From contig KK211150.1 of NCBI GenBank assembly GCA_000620545.1, positions 62,001 to 126,000 on the forward strand: 64,000 bases of DNA. Direction: 5' to 3'. The position numbers and the translations under genes were made by a program. The notes beneath the pieces were generated by a model that was not told the DNA's origin, did no database searches, and was given only the letters and a program-made list of their open reading frames with translations. Source of the stretch: Intrasporangiaceae bacterium URHB0013. GTDB taxonomy: Bacteria > Actinomycetota > Actinomycetes > Actinomycetales > Dermatophilaceae. Positions 34,401-41,405 of the stretch are shown here, one piece after another (the first letter of the stretch is position 1; every line of letters begins with the position of its first letter).

Positions 34401-35038
34401 ATGGCAACACCGCGACTGGGCGAGATCGCCCCCGACTTCGAGGCCACGACGACCGAGGGCCCGATCCGTTTCCACGACTGGAAGGACGCCAGCTGGGCGG
34501 TCCTCTTCAGCCACCCGGCCGACTTCACGCCGGTCTGCACCACTGAGCTCGGCCGCGTCGCCGCCCTCGACGACGAGTGGACGAAGCGGGGCGTCAAGGT
34601 GCTCGCCGTCTCGGTCGACCCGATCGAGGCGCACGAGCAGTGGAAGGCGACATCGAGGAGGTCAGCGGTGCGACCGTCGGCTACCCGATCATCGCCGACG
34701 ACTCCCGCGAGGTCTCCGAGCTCTACGACATGATCCACCCCGGTGAGGGCGACACCTCCGGCGTGCGCTCGGTGTTCATCATCGACCCGGCCCACAAGGT
34801 GCGCCTGTCGCTCACCTATCCCAAGAGCGTCGGCCGCAACTTCGACGAGATCCTCCGCGCCGTCGACGCGCTCCAGCTCACCGACAGCGGCCCGTTCTCG
34901 ACGCCGGCCGACTGGCGCGAGGGCCAGAAGGTCATCGTCGCCCCGACGGTGTCGACCGCCGACGCCCGCGAGCGCTTCGGCGAGGACGCCGTCGACGAGG
35001 TCAAGCCCTACCTGCGCTTCACGACCGCTCCCGCCTGA
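34401..35038 (+). pseudogene. 1-Cys peroxiredoxin gene with a frameshift
   Basis: From ATG 34401 the frame reads IAPDFEATTTEGPIRFHDW and FSHPADFTPVCTTELGR (peroxidatic Cys), then HEQWKA, after which it turns to nonsense. The +1-shifted frame continues with the expected DIEEVSGATVGYPIIADD, LYDMIHPGE and the C-terminal 1-Cys domain to the stop at 35038. One missing base near 34647-34649 explains the break; restored, the protein would be 212 aa, normal for a Prx6-type peroxidase that reduces peroxides. Either a real inactivation or a sequencing error. The intact ribosome site (GAGAGGA) argues for recent loss or error. Confidence 0.85.
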
Positions 35039-35052
35039 GCCGCGAAGGACCG

Positions 35053-35087
35053 CCACGGAGCGGTCACCCTGGGTGACCGCTCCGTGG
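35053..35087. terminator. Bidirectional terminator between peroxiredoxin and subtilase genes
   Basis: CCACGGAGCGGTCACCC (35053-35069) and its exact complement (35071-35087) are separated by one base, a 17-bp dyad between convergent genes. It can end transcription from both sides. Confidence 0.8.
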
Positions 35088-35105
35088 TCGGATCGCGCTG
35101 CTGCC

Positions 35106-36392
35106 TCACGACTGGCGGGCGTCGACCGCGCTCGTGAGCCGGGGCGAGCCATCCGGCCCGGGGTTGCCCTGGGCGAACTGGATGAGGGCTTCCGCGGACT
35201 CCCGCGGCGTGCCGCCACGGAGCGACATCCGGGCTGCGATGAGGCCCGCGACCATCGGGGTCGCGAAGGACGTGCCGCTCCAGACCGCGAGCCCGTCGGT
35301 GAAGTCCGCCGTCGGGGTGCCGATCGGCGGCTCGGTGTACGTGTAGATCCCGTTGGGGTACGCGTTGACGATGTCGGTGCCGTGGGCGAAGACCTCGACC
35401 CAGGGCCCGAAGTTGGAGAATCCGACGCGCGAGCTGCCCTGGGCGTCGAGCGCTCCGACGCCCACCGCCCATCTGAACGCGGCCGGCCAGAACCGGTCGG
35501 CCGAGCCGTCGTTGCCCGCCGCGGCCACGAGGACGGTGGCACCCTCGAGAGGCTTCAGCACCTCGTCGTAGAACACCTCGAAGGACTTCAGGGGCCGGTC
35601 GCGGCGAGTGCAGGTGCCGCCGGAGAAGCTGATGACGTCGGGACGTCTCTCCACGAGTTCGAGGTTCATGGAGTCGAAGAGGCCGTTGACCATGTCGCTC
35701 TCGTAGACAGTTCCACCCACGGTCAGGACGGCCTGCACCTCCACCGCGGCCTGCGGCGCGTAGGTGCGCACGACGCCGGCGATGAAGGTGCCGTGGTCCC
35801 GGTAGTGCCCGACGGTGGCGGGCTCGGGCTCACCGGTCACCCCCGCGAGCCACCCATGTTCGGCCACGACGTCGTCGAGCAGACCGGTGTCGACGACGGC
35901 GACGAGGCGATCCCGGCCGTCGCTGTCGGGGTCGGTGTTGAAGCCGGCGGGTACGAACGCCGCGGACCCGCCGGCCCCCGTGTCCCCGCCGGTCGGAGGA
36001 GCCGGCTCGATCGGCGCGCACCACGTCTTGGACACGTGGAGGACGTGGTCGGGCGTGCCGATGCCGACGCGGAGAGAGCCGTCCAGAAAGTCGAGGATCT
36101 CGTCGAGCGACCGAGGGTCGTCGCTGAGGTCGACCACGGTGAGTCCCGCGAGGCGGGAGGTTGGCCGCCCGGGCCGCCCGAGACCGAGGGCGTCATAGAC
36201 CTGAGGGGCGTCCTCAGTGCGGACCAGCAGCCGGTTCGGCGAGTACATGGACACCGCCGTGCCGTTGGCGTCGCGATCGACGACGACCTCGTCACCTCGC
36301 TCACGCCACGCCTGTTCGACGAGGTCGGCCTGGACGCGCGACCGTTCGTCGCGCAGCCCCTCGTCGAGCGGTTCCCACCACGTGGCCGTCAC
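35106..36392 (-). CDS. Cytosolic S8 family serine peptidase (subtilase)
   Basis: 428 aa from GTG 36392 (GAAGG site 8 nt upstream). The subtilase triad is intact: Asp168 (VAVVDTG), His200 (RDHGTFIAGVV) and Ser375 (SGTSFATPMVAG), with oxyanion Asn294 (AAGND). There is no signal peptide and no membrane helix, so it should act in the cytosol. About 150 residues precede the catalytic domain and show no secretion or classical propeptide motif. Divergent from the TPR-CHAT gene, and preceded by the same promoter motif as the nearby ECF sigma gene. The set suggests one regulated proteolytic pathway; the target is unknown. Confidence 0.88.
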   Translation of the reverse strand: MTATWWEPLDEGLRDERSRVQADLVEQAWRERGDEVVVDRDANGTAVSMYSPNRLLVRTEDAPQVYDALGLGRPGRPTSRLAGLTVVDLSDDPRSLDEILDFLDGSLRVGIGTPDHVLHVSKTWCAPIEPAPPTGGDTGAGGSAAFVPAGFNTDPDSDGRDRLVAVVDTGLLDDVVAEHGWLAGVTGEPEPATVGHYRDHGTFIAGVVRTYAPQAAVEVQAVLTVGGTVYESDMVNGLFDSMNLELVERRPDVISFSGGTCTRRDRPLKSFEVFYDEVLKPLEGATVLVAAAGNDGSADRFWPAAFRWAVGVGALDAQGSSRVGFSNFGPWVEVFAHGTDIVNAYPNGIYTYTEPPIGTPTADFTDGLAVWSGTSFATPMVAGLIAARMSLRGGTPRESAEALIQFAQGNPGPDGSPRLTSAVDARQS

Positions 36393-36450
36393 GGCTGGAA
36401 CCTTCGGCGCGAGAGCTCGAGTGAGGCGCCGGTCGTCGTGGTGGTGCGAT

Positions 36451-36468
36451 CATCAGTAGTCATCAGTA
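36451..36468. repeat. 10-bp-spaced direct repeat before the CHAT gene
   Basis: CATCAGTA occurs at 36451-36458 and 36461-36468, one helical turn apart, in the 108-bp divergent gap about 33 bp before ATG 36501. It might be an activator or sigma-contact site, or chance. Confidence 0.35.
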
Positions 36469-36500
36469 CCTCCGGGGCGGGGACATGAAGCAGGTCCGAC

Positions 36501-39158
36501 ATGAGCGCCAGACATGCAGCAGACGAGGCGGCCGCCGCGGCTGATACATCTGCCCCGTGGCCGCTCGCAGACGACCTCCTGGCTCTCGCAATATCCCAGC
36601 CCGCCCTCGCCTCCACCTCCGCTTTGGAGATGCTCGCCGGAAACGCCGCGCCCCGCGAACGGTCGTTGGCGCACCACGCCCTCGCGATCGTCGAGCGCGA
36701 CCGCGGGCGGATGGCAACCGCCCTGGAGCAGGGCCGAGCCGCCCTGCGTTACGCGCGCCGTGCCGGACCCGACCGCGAGGCCGAGGTCCGCGCGACGCTC
36801 GGCACGACGCTCGTCTTCGCGGGCCAGACGTCGAAGGGACTGCTCCAGCTCGATCGGGCGCTTCGGCTCAGCGCGGGCCCGGCCCGGCACCGCGTCCTGC
36901 ACCTGCGCGGGTGCACGCTGTGGTTGCTCGGGCGCTACGACGAGGCGGTCCATGACCTCACCCTCGCCGTCGAGCTGAGCCGCCGGGCACAGGACAAGCT
37001 CTGGGAGGGAAGGGCGCTCGGGTCTCGCGGTGATGCCCGGAGGGCCCTCGGCGACGCAGAGCGCTCGGGCGCCGACTACGCAGCAGCCGAGAGGGTGCAC
37101 CTCGAGATCGGCGCCGTCCTCGAGGCGACGCTCTCCGCCCGCAACCGCGCGCTCGTGGCGCTCCAGCGCGGCGACGTCGTCGCGGCCCTCACCCTCATGG
37201 AAGAGGCGGAGGAGCGCTACCGGCTGGCCGGGGTCGACCAGGTCGAGCAGCTGGTGGACCACGCCGAAGCACTGCTCACCGCACGGCTCGCCACCGAGGC
37301 GCAGGCCATGCTGGAGGCGGCCCTCTCCCGCCCGGACCTCGCTCCCGTCTGGCGCGCCGACCTCCTCCTCGCCTCCTCGCGAGCCGCACTGCTGCAGGAG
37401 CAGTGGGAAACAGCAGCCTCGCGCGCGCTCGAGGCCCAGGAGACCTTCCGCGCCCACCGACGCCACCGGTGGGCAGCCCGCTCGACCTTGCTGGGACTGG
37501 AGGCGGCCTACGCCGGCGAGCAGCAGGCTCGCGAGTCCACCGCTCCCGTCGGTGGCCCACCTCGACCGTCCCTGCCGCAGCTGCTCGAGCAGGTCCGAGC
37601 CCTCGTGCGGGTCCTGCGTCGCCTCGATGACCCGGCACTTCCGGAGGCGCTCCTGCTCCTGGCGCAGGTCGCGGGCGACACCGCCCACCTCCGCGTCCGG
37701 TCGCAGGCGCTGCACGACGCTGCCGCACGCCGGCACGCCGGGGCACCCCTTCCCCGCGCGGCGGGCTGGCTCGCCCAGGCGCTGCTGGCCGGTCAGGTGG
37801 GCGACCGTCGTGCCCTGCGCCACGCCTGTCGTCGAGGACTCGACGCCGTCGACGAGCACCGGTCACTCATCGGTGACCTCGAGCTGCGCGCGCTCGCCAG
37901 CGGCTATGGGCTCGAGCTCGTGTCGATCGCGGTCGAGGACGCCGAGCGGGTGTCGGATGCGCGGGCCGTGCTCTGGTGGACTGACCGCTGGCGCGCCACG
38001 GCACTGACCAGCCCGGCCACCCGCCCCCCGGACGACCCCGAGCTGGCAAGCCAGATCTCGGCACTGCGTGACGTCACCCGACGCCTCACCCTGGACGGCG
38101 ACGAGGGACACCTGGTCCGCGAACGCGTACGCCTCGAGTCGGCCGTGCGCAGCCGCTACCGACTGCTGCGCGCCGAGAGCGCGGAGCGGGCCGGTCCCGA
38201 CCTCGCCCGACTCACCGAGCAGCTCGGCGAGACCGCACTGCTCTACATCGCGTACATCCGGGGCAGGCTCGTCGCGGTCACGGTCGCCGACGGACGGGCC
38301 CGTCTGAGGCGCCTCGCCGTCGGTAGGACCGCCGAGCGCGAGGCCGCCTTCGCGCACTTCGCCCTGCGGCGGGCGGCCCACGGCCGGACCGTCGACGTCG
38401 AGGCCGCCGGACGCCGACTGCAGGACCTTCTCCTCGGCGACCCCGACCCGGCCTGGTCGAGGCCCTCGGTGCTCGTCGTGCCCGCCGCATCGTTGTTGAC
38501 CGTGCCGTTCGGGCTGATGCCCGCCCTGCGCGAGTCGGCCGTGACCGTCGCGCCGTCCATCGCCCTGTGGAACCGGGCGCAGGACGGTCGACGTGGCAGA
38601 CAACACGCCGGCCACGTCGCCCTCGTCACCGGACCCGGCCTCAGCACCGAGCAGCGCGAGGTCACCGACCTGCACCGCCTCCACGCCGACGCCGTCCTCC
38701 TCGGCGGCGACTCGGCGACGGTCGACCGCACGCTCGCGGTTCTCGAGGGGGCTCGACTCGCGCACATCGCGGCCCACGGGGCCTTCCGCGCAGACGCCCC
38801 ACTCTTCTCCTCGCTCATGCTGGCCGACGGGCCGCTCATGGTCCACGACCTCGACCACCTGGCCCGGCCGCCACGATCCGTCGTGCTGTCGGCGTGCGAC
38901 GCGGGCGGCGCCCACCCCATCGGGGCGGACGAGGCCCTGGGACTCGTCTCGAGCCTGCTCGCCATGGGCACCCACTCGGTCGTCGCCAGCGTCAACCCGG
39001 TCAACGATGCCGCCACGGTGAGAGTCATGGCCACCGTCCACGCGACCGTCGCTGCGGGCGGTTCACTCGCCGAGGGGCTGCGGCAGGCACGGTGCGCAGC
39101 AGCGGGTGACCCGATGCTGGTGGCCACCGCCGCCTCGTTCACCGTCTGGGGGACGTGA
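36501..39158 (+). CDS. TPR-CHAT caspase-like protease
   Basis: 885 aa. Residues about 20-480 are helical TPR-like repeats (for example LRGCTLWLLGRYDEAVHDLT, ARNRALVALQRGDVVAALTL). Residues about 570-885 are a CHAT domain, a caspase-related cysteine protease: His759 in HIAAHGAF and Cys799 in LSACDAGG form the dyad. CHAT proteases with TPR regions are switched by partner binding (Csx29 in type III-E CRISPR and gasdermin-linked defence are studied cases). Here no Cas or gasdermin gene is present, but a subtilase is divergent and an ECF sigma with companion is convergent 17 bp away. Start ATG 36501 has a weak ribosome site, so a different start is possible. Confidence 0.88.
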   Translation: MSARHAADEAAAAADTSAPWPLADDLLALAISQPALASTSALEMLAGNAAPRERSLAHHALAIVERDRGRMATALEQGRAALRYARRAGPDREAEVRATLGTTLVFAGQTSKGLLQLDRALRLSAGPARHRVLHLRGCTLWLLGRYDEAVHDLTLAVELSRRAQDKLWEGRALGSRGDARRALGDAERSGADYAAAERVHLEIGAVLEATLSARNRALVALQRGDVVAALTLMEEAEERYRLAGVDQVEQLVDHAEALLTARLATEAQAMLEAALSRPDLAPVWRADLLLASSRAALLQEQWETAASRALEAQETFRAHRRHRWAARSTLLGLEAAYAGEQQARESTAPVGGPPRPSLPQLLEQVRALVRVLRRLDDPALPEALLLLAQVAGDTAHLRVRSQALHDAAARRHAGAPLPRAAGWLAQALLAGQVGDRRALRHACRRGLDAVDEHRSLIGDLELRALASGYGLELVSIAVEDAERVSDARAVLWWTDRWRATALTSPATRPPDDPELASQISALRDVTRRLTLDGDEGHLVRERVRLESAVRSRYRLLRAESAERAGPDLARLTEQLGETALLYIAYIRGRLVAVTVADGRARLRRLAVGRTAEREAAFAHFALRRAAHGRTVDVEAAGRRLQDLLLGDPDPAWSRPSVLVVPAASLLTVPFGLMPALRESAVTVAPSIALWNRAQDGRRGRQHAGHVALVTGPGLSTEQREVTDLHRLHADAVLLGGDSATVDRTLAVLEGARLAHIAAHGAFRADAPLFSSLMLADGPLMVHDLDHLARPPRSVVLSACDAGGAHPIGADEALGLVSSLLAMGTHSVVASVNPVNDAATVRVMATVHATVAAGGSLAEGLRQARCAAAGDPMLVATAASFTVWGT
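36520..36548 (-). promoter_or_regulatory. Candidate ECF promoter driving the subtilase (TGTATCA-N16-CGTCTG)
   Basis: On the minus strand TGTATCA (36542-36548) and CGTCTG (36520-36525) are 16 bp apart. The same two blocks with the same spacing lie before the ECF sigma gene at 40290-40318. CGTC is a usual ECF -10 core. The element is inside the first codons of the CHAT gene, about 130 nt upstream of the subtilase start. Confidence 0.6.
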
Positions 39159-39175
39159 CCCGGGAGGCTCCGCGC

Positions 39176-39661
39176 TCACCGCGCGTCGAACCACGGCGTC
39201 GACATCACACGCTCGCCGTCGTGCTCGAGGACCAGCCGGGCCAGGCCGAGCGGCACCCTCTCGAACACGAACTGACCCGCGTCGAGGCTCAGCCGCGACA
39301 GGGACGCGGTCGTCTCCAGCGCGATGTGGGACTCGACGGCATACGGCTTGCCGGCGGCCATGACGACCCCGATGATCTGGGCGACGTCGCCGCGGCGGCT
39401 CACCTCGACCTCGATCGAGGTGCCCTCGTGCTCGAAGACGATGAGGGGGGATGCCGTGCCCGAACCGTTGCCGTCGCGCACGGCCATCTCCAGGAGGGGG
39501 TCGGTCGCCATCGTCATGAGGGCCGTGTCTGCGTGCCGGAGAGCGAACGCGGCGCGTCCCAGCGCGACGACGTCGTCGGGGACCGGGTCGATGACCTCGG
39601 CGATGCGTCCCAGGCGCTCGAGGAGCTCGAGGTCGTCGGGTCGAAGCTCATGGTCGGACAT
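39176..39661 (-). CDS. Companion protein of the ECF sigma factor (candidate anti-sigma or CHAT substrate)
   Basis: 161 aa. The start ATG 39661 overlaps the sigma stop by one base (TGATG), so it is translated together with sigma. The N-terminus is helical (LERLGRIAEVIDPVPDDVVALGRAAFALR), the rest predicts as beta-strands (TSIEVEVSRRGDVAQIIGVV, AGQFVFERVPLGLARLVLEH), like a small beta-sandwich. No membrane helix, no zinc motif of known anti-sigma factors. Similar sigma plus small-protein pairs appear beside CHAT genes in actinobacteria to my recollection; I cannot check it here. It converges with the CHAT gene. Function unknown; anti-sigma or protease substrate is inference. Confidence 0.7.
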   Translation of the reverse strand: MSDHELRPDDLELLERLGRIAEVIDPVPDDVVALGRAAFALRHADTALMTMATDPLLEMAVRDGNGSGTASPLIVFEHEGTSIEVEVSRRGDVAQIIGVVMAAGKPYAVESHIALETTASLSRLSLDAGQFVFERVPLGLARLVLEHDGERVMSTPWFDAR

Positions 39662-40245
39662 CACGACCTCCCCCTCGGGTCGAAGACGTAGCCGGAGGCG
39701 CCGACGAGGACGCGGAGCTTGTCGAGGCACCGCATCCGGGTCGGCCCGATCGAGCCGACCGAGATCTCGAGCGACGCCGAGATGGCCTTGTAGTTCGGGC
39801 GCTCACTCGCCATGAGCGCCCGGAGGAGCACCTGGCAGCGCTGCGGTAGCTGGACGAAGCACGACCAGAGCTCCGCGTCACGCTCGTCGTCGAGCAGGGC
39901 CGTGTCGAGCGCGAGCACCTGCTCGTCCACGGCGCTCGTCGCGAGGTCGTCGTCGCGCACGAGGTGCTCCCTGCCCTTCTTGCGCAGGATGCCCAGGCAC
40001 TCGTGGCGCGCCGTGGTCGAGAGCCAGCCCGCCAGGGCCTCGGGCTGCGCGACCGTGTCGAGGTGGTCGAGGAGCTTGAGCCAGGTGTTCTGCACGACGT
40101 CGGCGGCGTCCTCCTGGCCGAGGCGGTGGCCGCGGGCGATGGCCCAGAGCAGCGAGGAGAAGCGCTCGACGAGGGCGTTCCACGCGGCGGCGTCTCCCTG
40201 CGAGGCGCGGGCGACCAGCTCCGTGAGCTCACCTGGTTCGCCCAT
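39661..40245 (-). CDS. ECF-type RNA polymerase sigma factor
   Basis: 194 aa, only regions sigma2 and sigma4. Sigma2: LVERFSSLLWAIARGHRLG, DAADVVQNTWLKLLDHLD and WLSTTARHECLGILRK. Sigma4: LPQRCQVLLRALMASERPNYKAISASLEISVGSIGPTRMRCLDKLR. ATG 40245 has GAGAGG 6 nt upstream. A two-part motif before the gene is shared with the subtilase, which fits an ECF factor activating its own promoter and that of the protease. The companion gene follows with overlap. Next to a TPR-CHAT gene this repeats the logic of Craspase loci, where a CHAT protease releases a sigma factor. Confidence 0.9.
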   Translation of the reverse strand: MGEPGELTELVARASQGDAAAWNALVERFSSLLWAIARGHRLGQEDAADVVQNTWLKLLDHLDTVAQPEALAGWLSTTARHECLGILRKKGREHLVRDDDLATSAVDEQVLALDTALLDDERDAELWSCFVQLPQRCQVLLRALMASERPNYKAISASLEISVGSIGPTRMRCLDKLRVLVGASGYVFDPRGRS

Positions 40246-40289
40246 GCGTCGCCTCTCCTCTGGGTGCTCAGTCTAGGTGTCACCCCGGG

Positions 40290-40318
40290 CAGACGGGCCG
40301 GACCGCCGAATTGATACA
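40290..40318 (-). promoter_or_regulatory. Candidate autoregulated ECF promoter (TGTATCA-N16-CGTCTG)
   Basis: On the minus strand TGTATCA (40312-40318), 16 bp, CGTCTG (40290-40295). Transcription would start near 40283, leaving a leader of about 38 nt before ATG 40245. It is identical in both blocks and spacing to the element before the subtilase. Confidence 0.65.
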
Positions 40319-40344
40319 TGCGCGGCCTCGGGCGCCGGCGGGCA

Positions 40345-40394
40345 CGCGAAAGGGCGGTCGCTCCTCCCCTGTCCGGGAGCGACCACCCTTCGCG
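40345..40394 (-). terminator. Terminator after the WXG100 genes
   Basis: CGCGAA-AGGGCGGTCGCTCC pairs with GGGAGCGACCACCCT-TCGCG around a pyrimidine loop, about 40 bp past the stop of the second WXG100 gene. It separates the secretion locus from the sigma promoter. Confidence 0.7.
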
Positions 40395-40432
40395 ACGGGT
40401 GCTGCGGAGCCGGGCTCACGCAGCAGCCGGGC

Positions 40433-40708
40433 TCACTTCGACGACGCCTGCTTCTGCGACTCGGCGTTGGTCCTGCACTTCTTGCCCATCGCGTCGAGCT
40501 TGTCGCCGGCGGCCGAGACGACCTGGCGCTGGCCGTGCCAGTCGCTCTGGAACCGGTCGGCGTCCGTGCCGCCCCAGTTGCTCTTGATCGTGGAGACGGC
40601 GCCGTTGACGGCCTCGACGATGCCGTCGAGCTCGCCCTTGTAGCCGACCAGCTTGTCGCCGGACGCGGACACCGCGTCGGCGTTCATGCCCTTCTTGTAA
40701 ACAGCCAT
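40433..40708 (-). CDS. WXG100 family type VII secretion target (WGG variant)
   Basis: 91 aa, two predicted helices with the turn motif NWGGTDADRF in the middle, the hallmark of ESAT-6-like WXG100 proteins. Such proteins form helical hairpin dimers exported by type VII systems. The C-terminal helix ends in KKCRTNAESQKQASSK with a single Cys. It is 53 bp after the other WXG100 gene and probably forms the heterodimer partner. ATG 40708 has a GAAGGGAAA site. Confidence 0.9.
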   Translation of the reverse strand: MAVYKKGMNADAVSASGDKLVGYKGELDGIVEAVNGAVSTIKSNWGGTDADRFQSDWHGQRQVVSAAGDKLDAMGKKCRTNAESQKQASSK

Positions 40709-40761
40709 GTCAGTTTCCCTTCAGAAGTCTGCGTGTGGTGGTCTGCGTGAGACGAGGCGGG

Positions 40762-41037
40762 TCAGTACTGCGACGAGGTGCTGCGCTGCTGCTGGACCTC
40801 GTGGTCGATCGTCGACTTCATCTCGGTGAGCAGCTTCTGGGCCTTCTGGAGCTCGGGACGGTGTGTGCCGGTCCACTCCTGCTCGAACTGGCGGGAGTCG
40901 TCACCCTGCCAGTTCTGCTTGAGCGACTCGACCTCCTGGTCGACCTTGGTGATGAGCTTCTGGATGGCCTCCGCCTGCTGCTGCAGGACGTTGCCCTGAG
41001 CGTTGACCTCATCGTCGTTCATTCCGAGCCAAGCCAT
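40762..41037 (-). CDS. WXG100 family type VII secretion target (WQG variant)
   Basis: 91 aa. Helix-turn-helix with NWQGDDSRQFEQEW as the WXG turn; the second helix contains QKAQKLLTEMKSTIDHEVQQQ. Gln-rich and acidic. ATG 41037 has a strong AAAGGAGAAGG site. First gene after a predicted promoter at 41180-41208, downstream of the FtsK/SpoIIIE ATPase. Likely partner and co-substrate of the following WXG100 protein. Confidence 0.9.
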   Translation of the reverse strand: MAWLGMNDDEVNAQGNVLQQQAEAIQKLITKVDQEVESLKQNWQGDDSRQFEQEWTGTHRPELQKAQKLLTEMKSTIDHEVQQQRSTSSQY

Positions 41038-41179
41038 GACCTTCTCCTTTGCCTGTGTTCCCCCGACTGATTCGGGAAGTTCTCCTCCGGACCAACCGTT
41101 CAGGCCCGCGCTGTGCCAACTCCTCGACGTCCGCGCCCCGGGCGGTTCGTCCCGATGGGCGGCTTTCGTCGACATGCAG

Positions 41180-41208
41180 AACCTATGTCAGCCCTCGGGG
41201 GGTGTCGA
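41180..41208 (-). promoter_or_regulatory. Promoter of the WXG100 gene pair, with overlapping palindrome
   Basis: On the minus strand TCGACA (41203-41208), 17 bp, TAGGTT (41180-41185). The perfect dyad CGATGGGGA-GCAC-TCCCCATCG (41206-41227) overlaps the -35 box and may be an operator. The leader would be about 135 nt. The remainder of the 368-bp gap holds a hairpin at 41329-41374 and no gene. Confidence 0.55.
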
Positions 41209-41328
41209 TGGGGAGCACTCCCCATCGCCCGGCTGCCGTGTCACACACGATGGCGTATGCCGTGTGCAACCGTCGATCCCCTTGTGCCGCAAGACCTCTC
41301 GCCCGCCACCACCCGCGCACCACCCCGA

Positions 41329-41374
41329 ACACACCGGGACGTTCACGACTCACCGGCATCCGATCCCGGTGTGT
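41329..41374 (-). terminator. Hairpin after the FtsK/SpoIIIE ATPase gene
   Basis: ACACACCGGGA (41329-41339) and TCCCGGTGTGT (41364-41374) form a perfect 11-bp stem with a 24-nt loop, 32 bp past the ATPase stop. Probably a weak terminator or processing site. Confidence 0.5.
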
Positions 41375-41405
41375 CGCCTTCTTCTCGGTGGGTTGCCAGG
41401 GAGGG

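Noticed and set aside
35106-40245. Type III-E CRISPR (Craspase) locus
   Set aside because: CHAT, TPR and sigma are present but there is no gRAMP/Cas7-11, no Cas1-Cas2 and no array; only the logic is similar.
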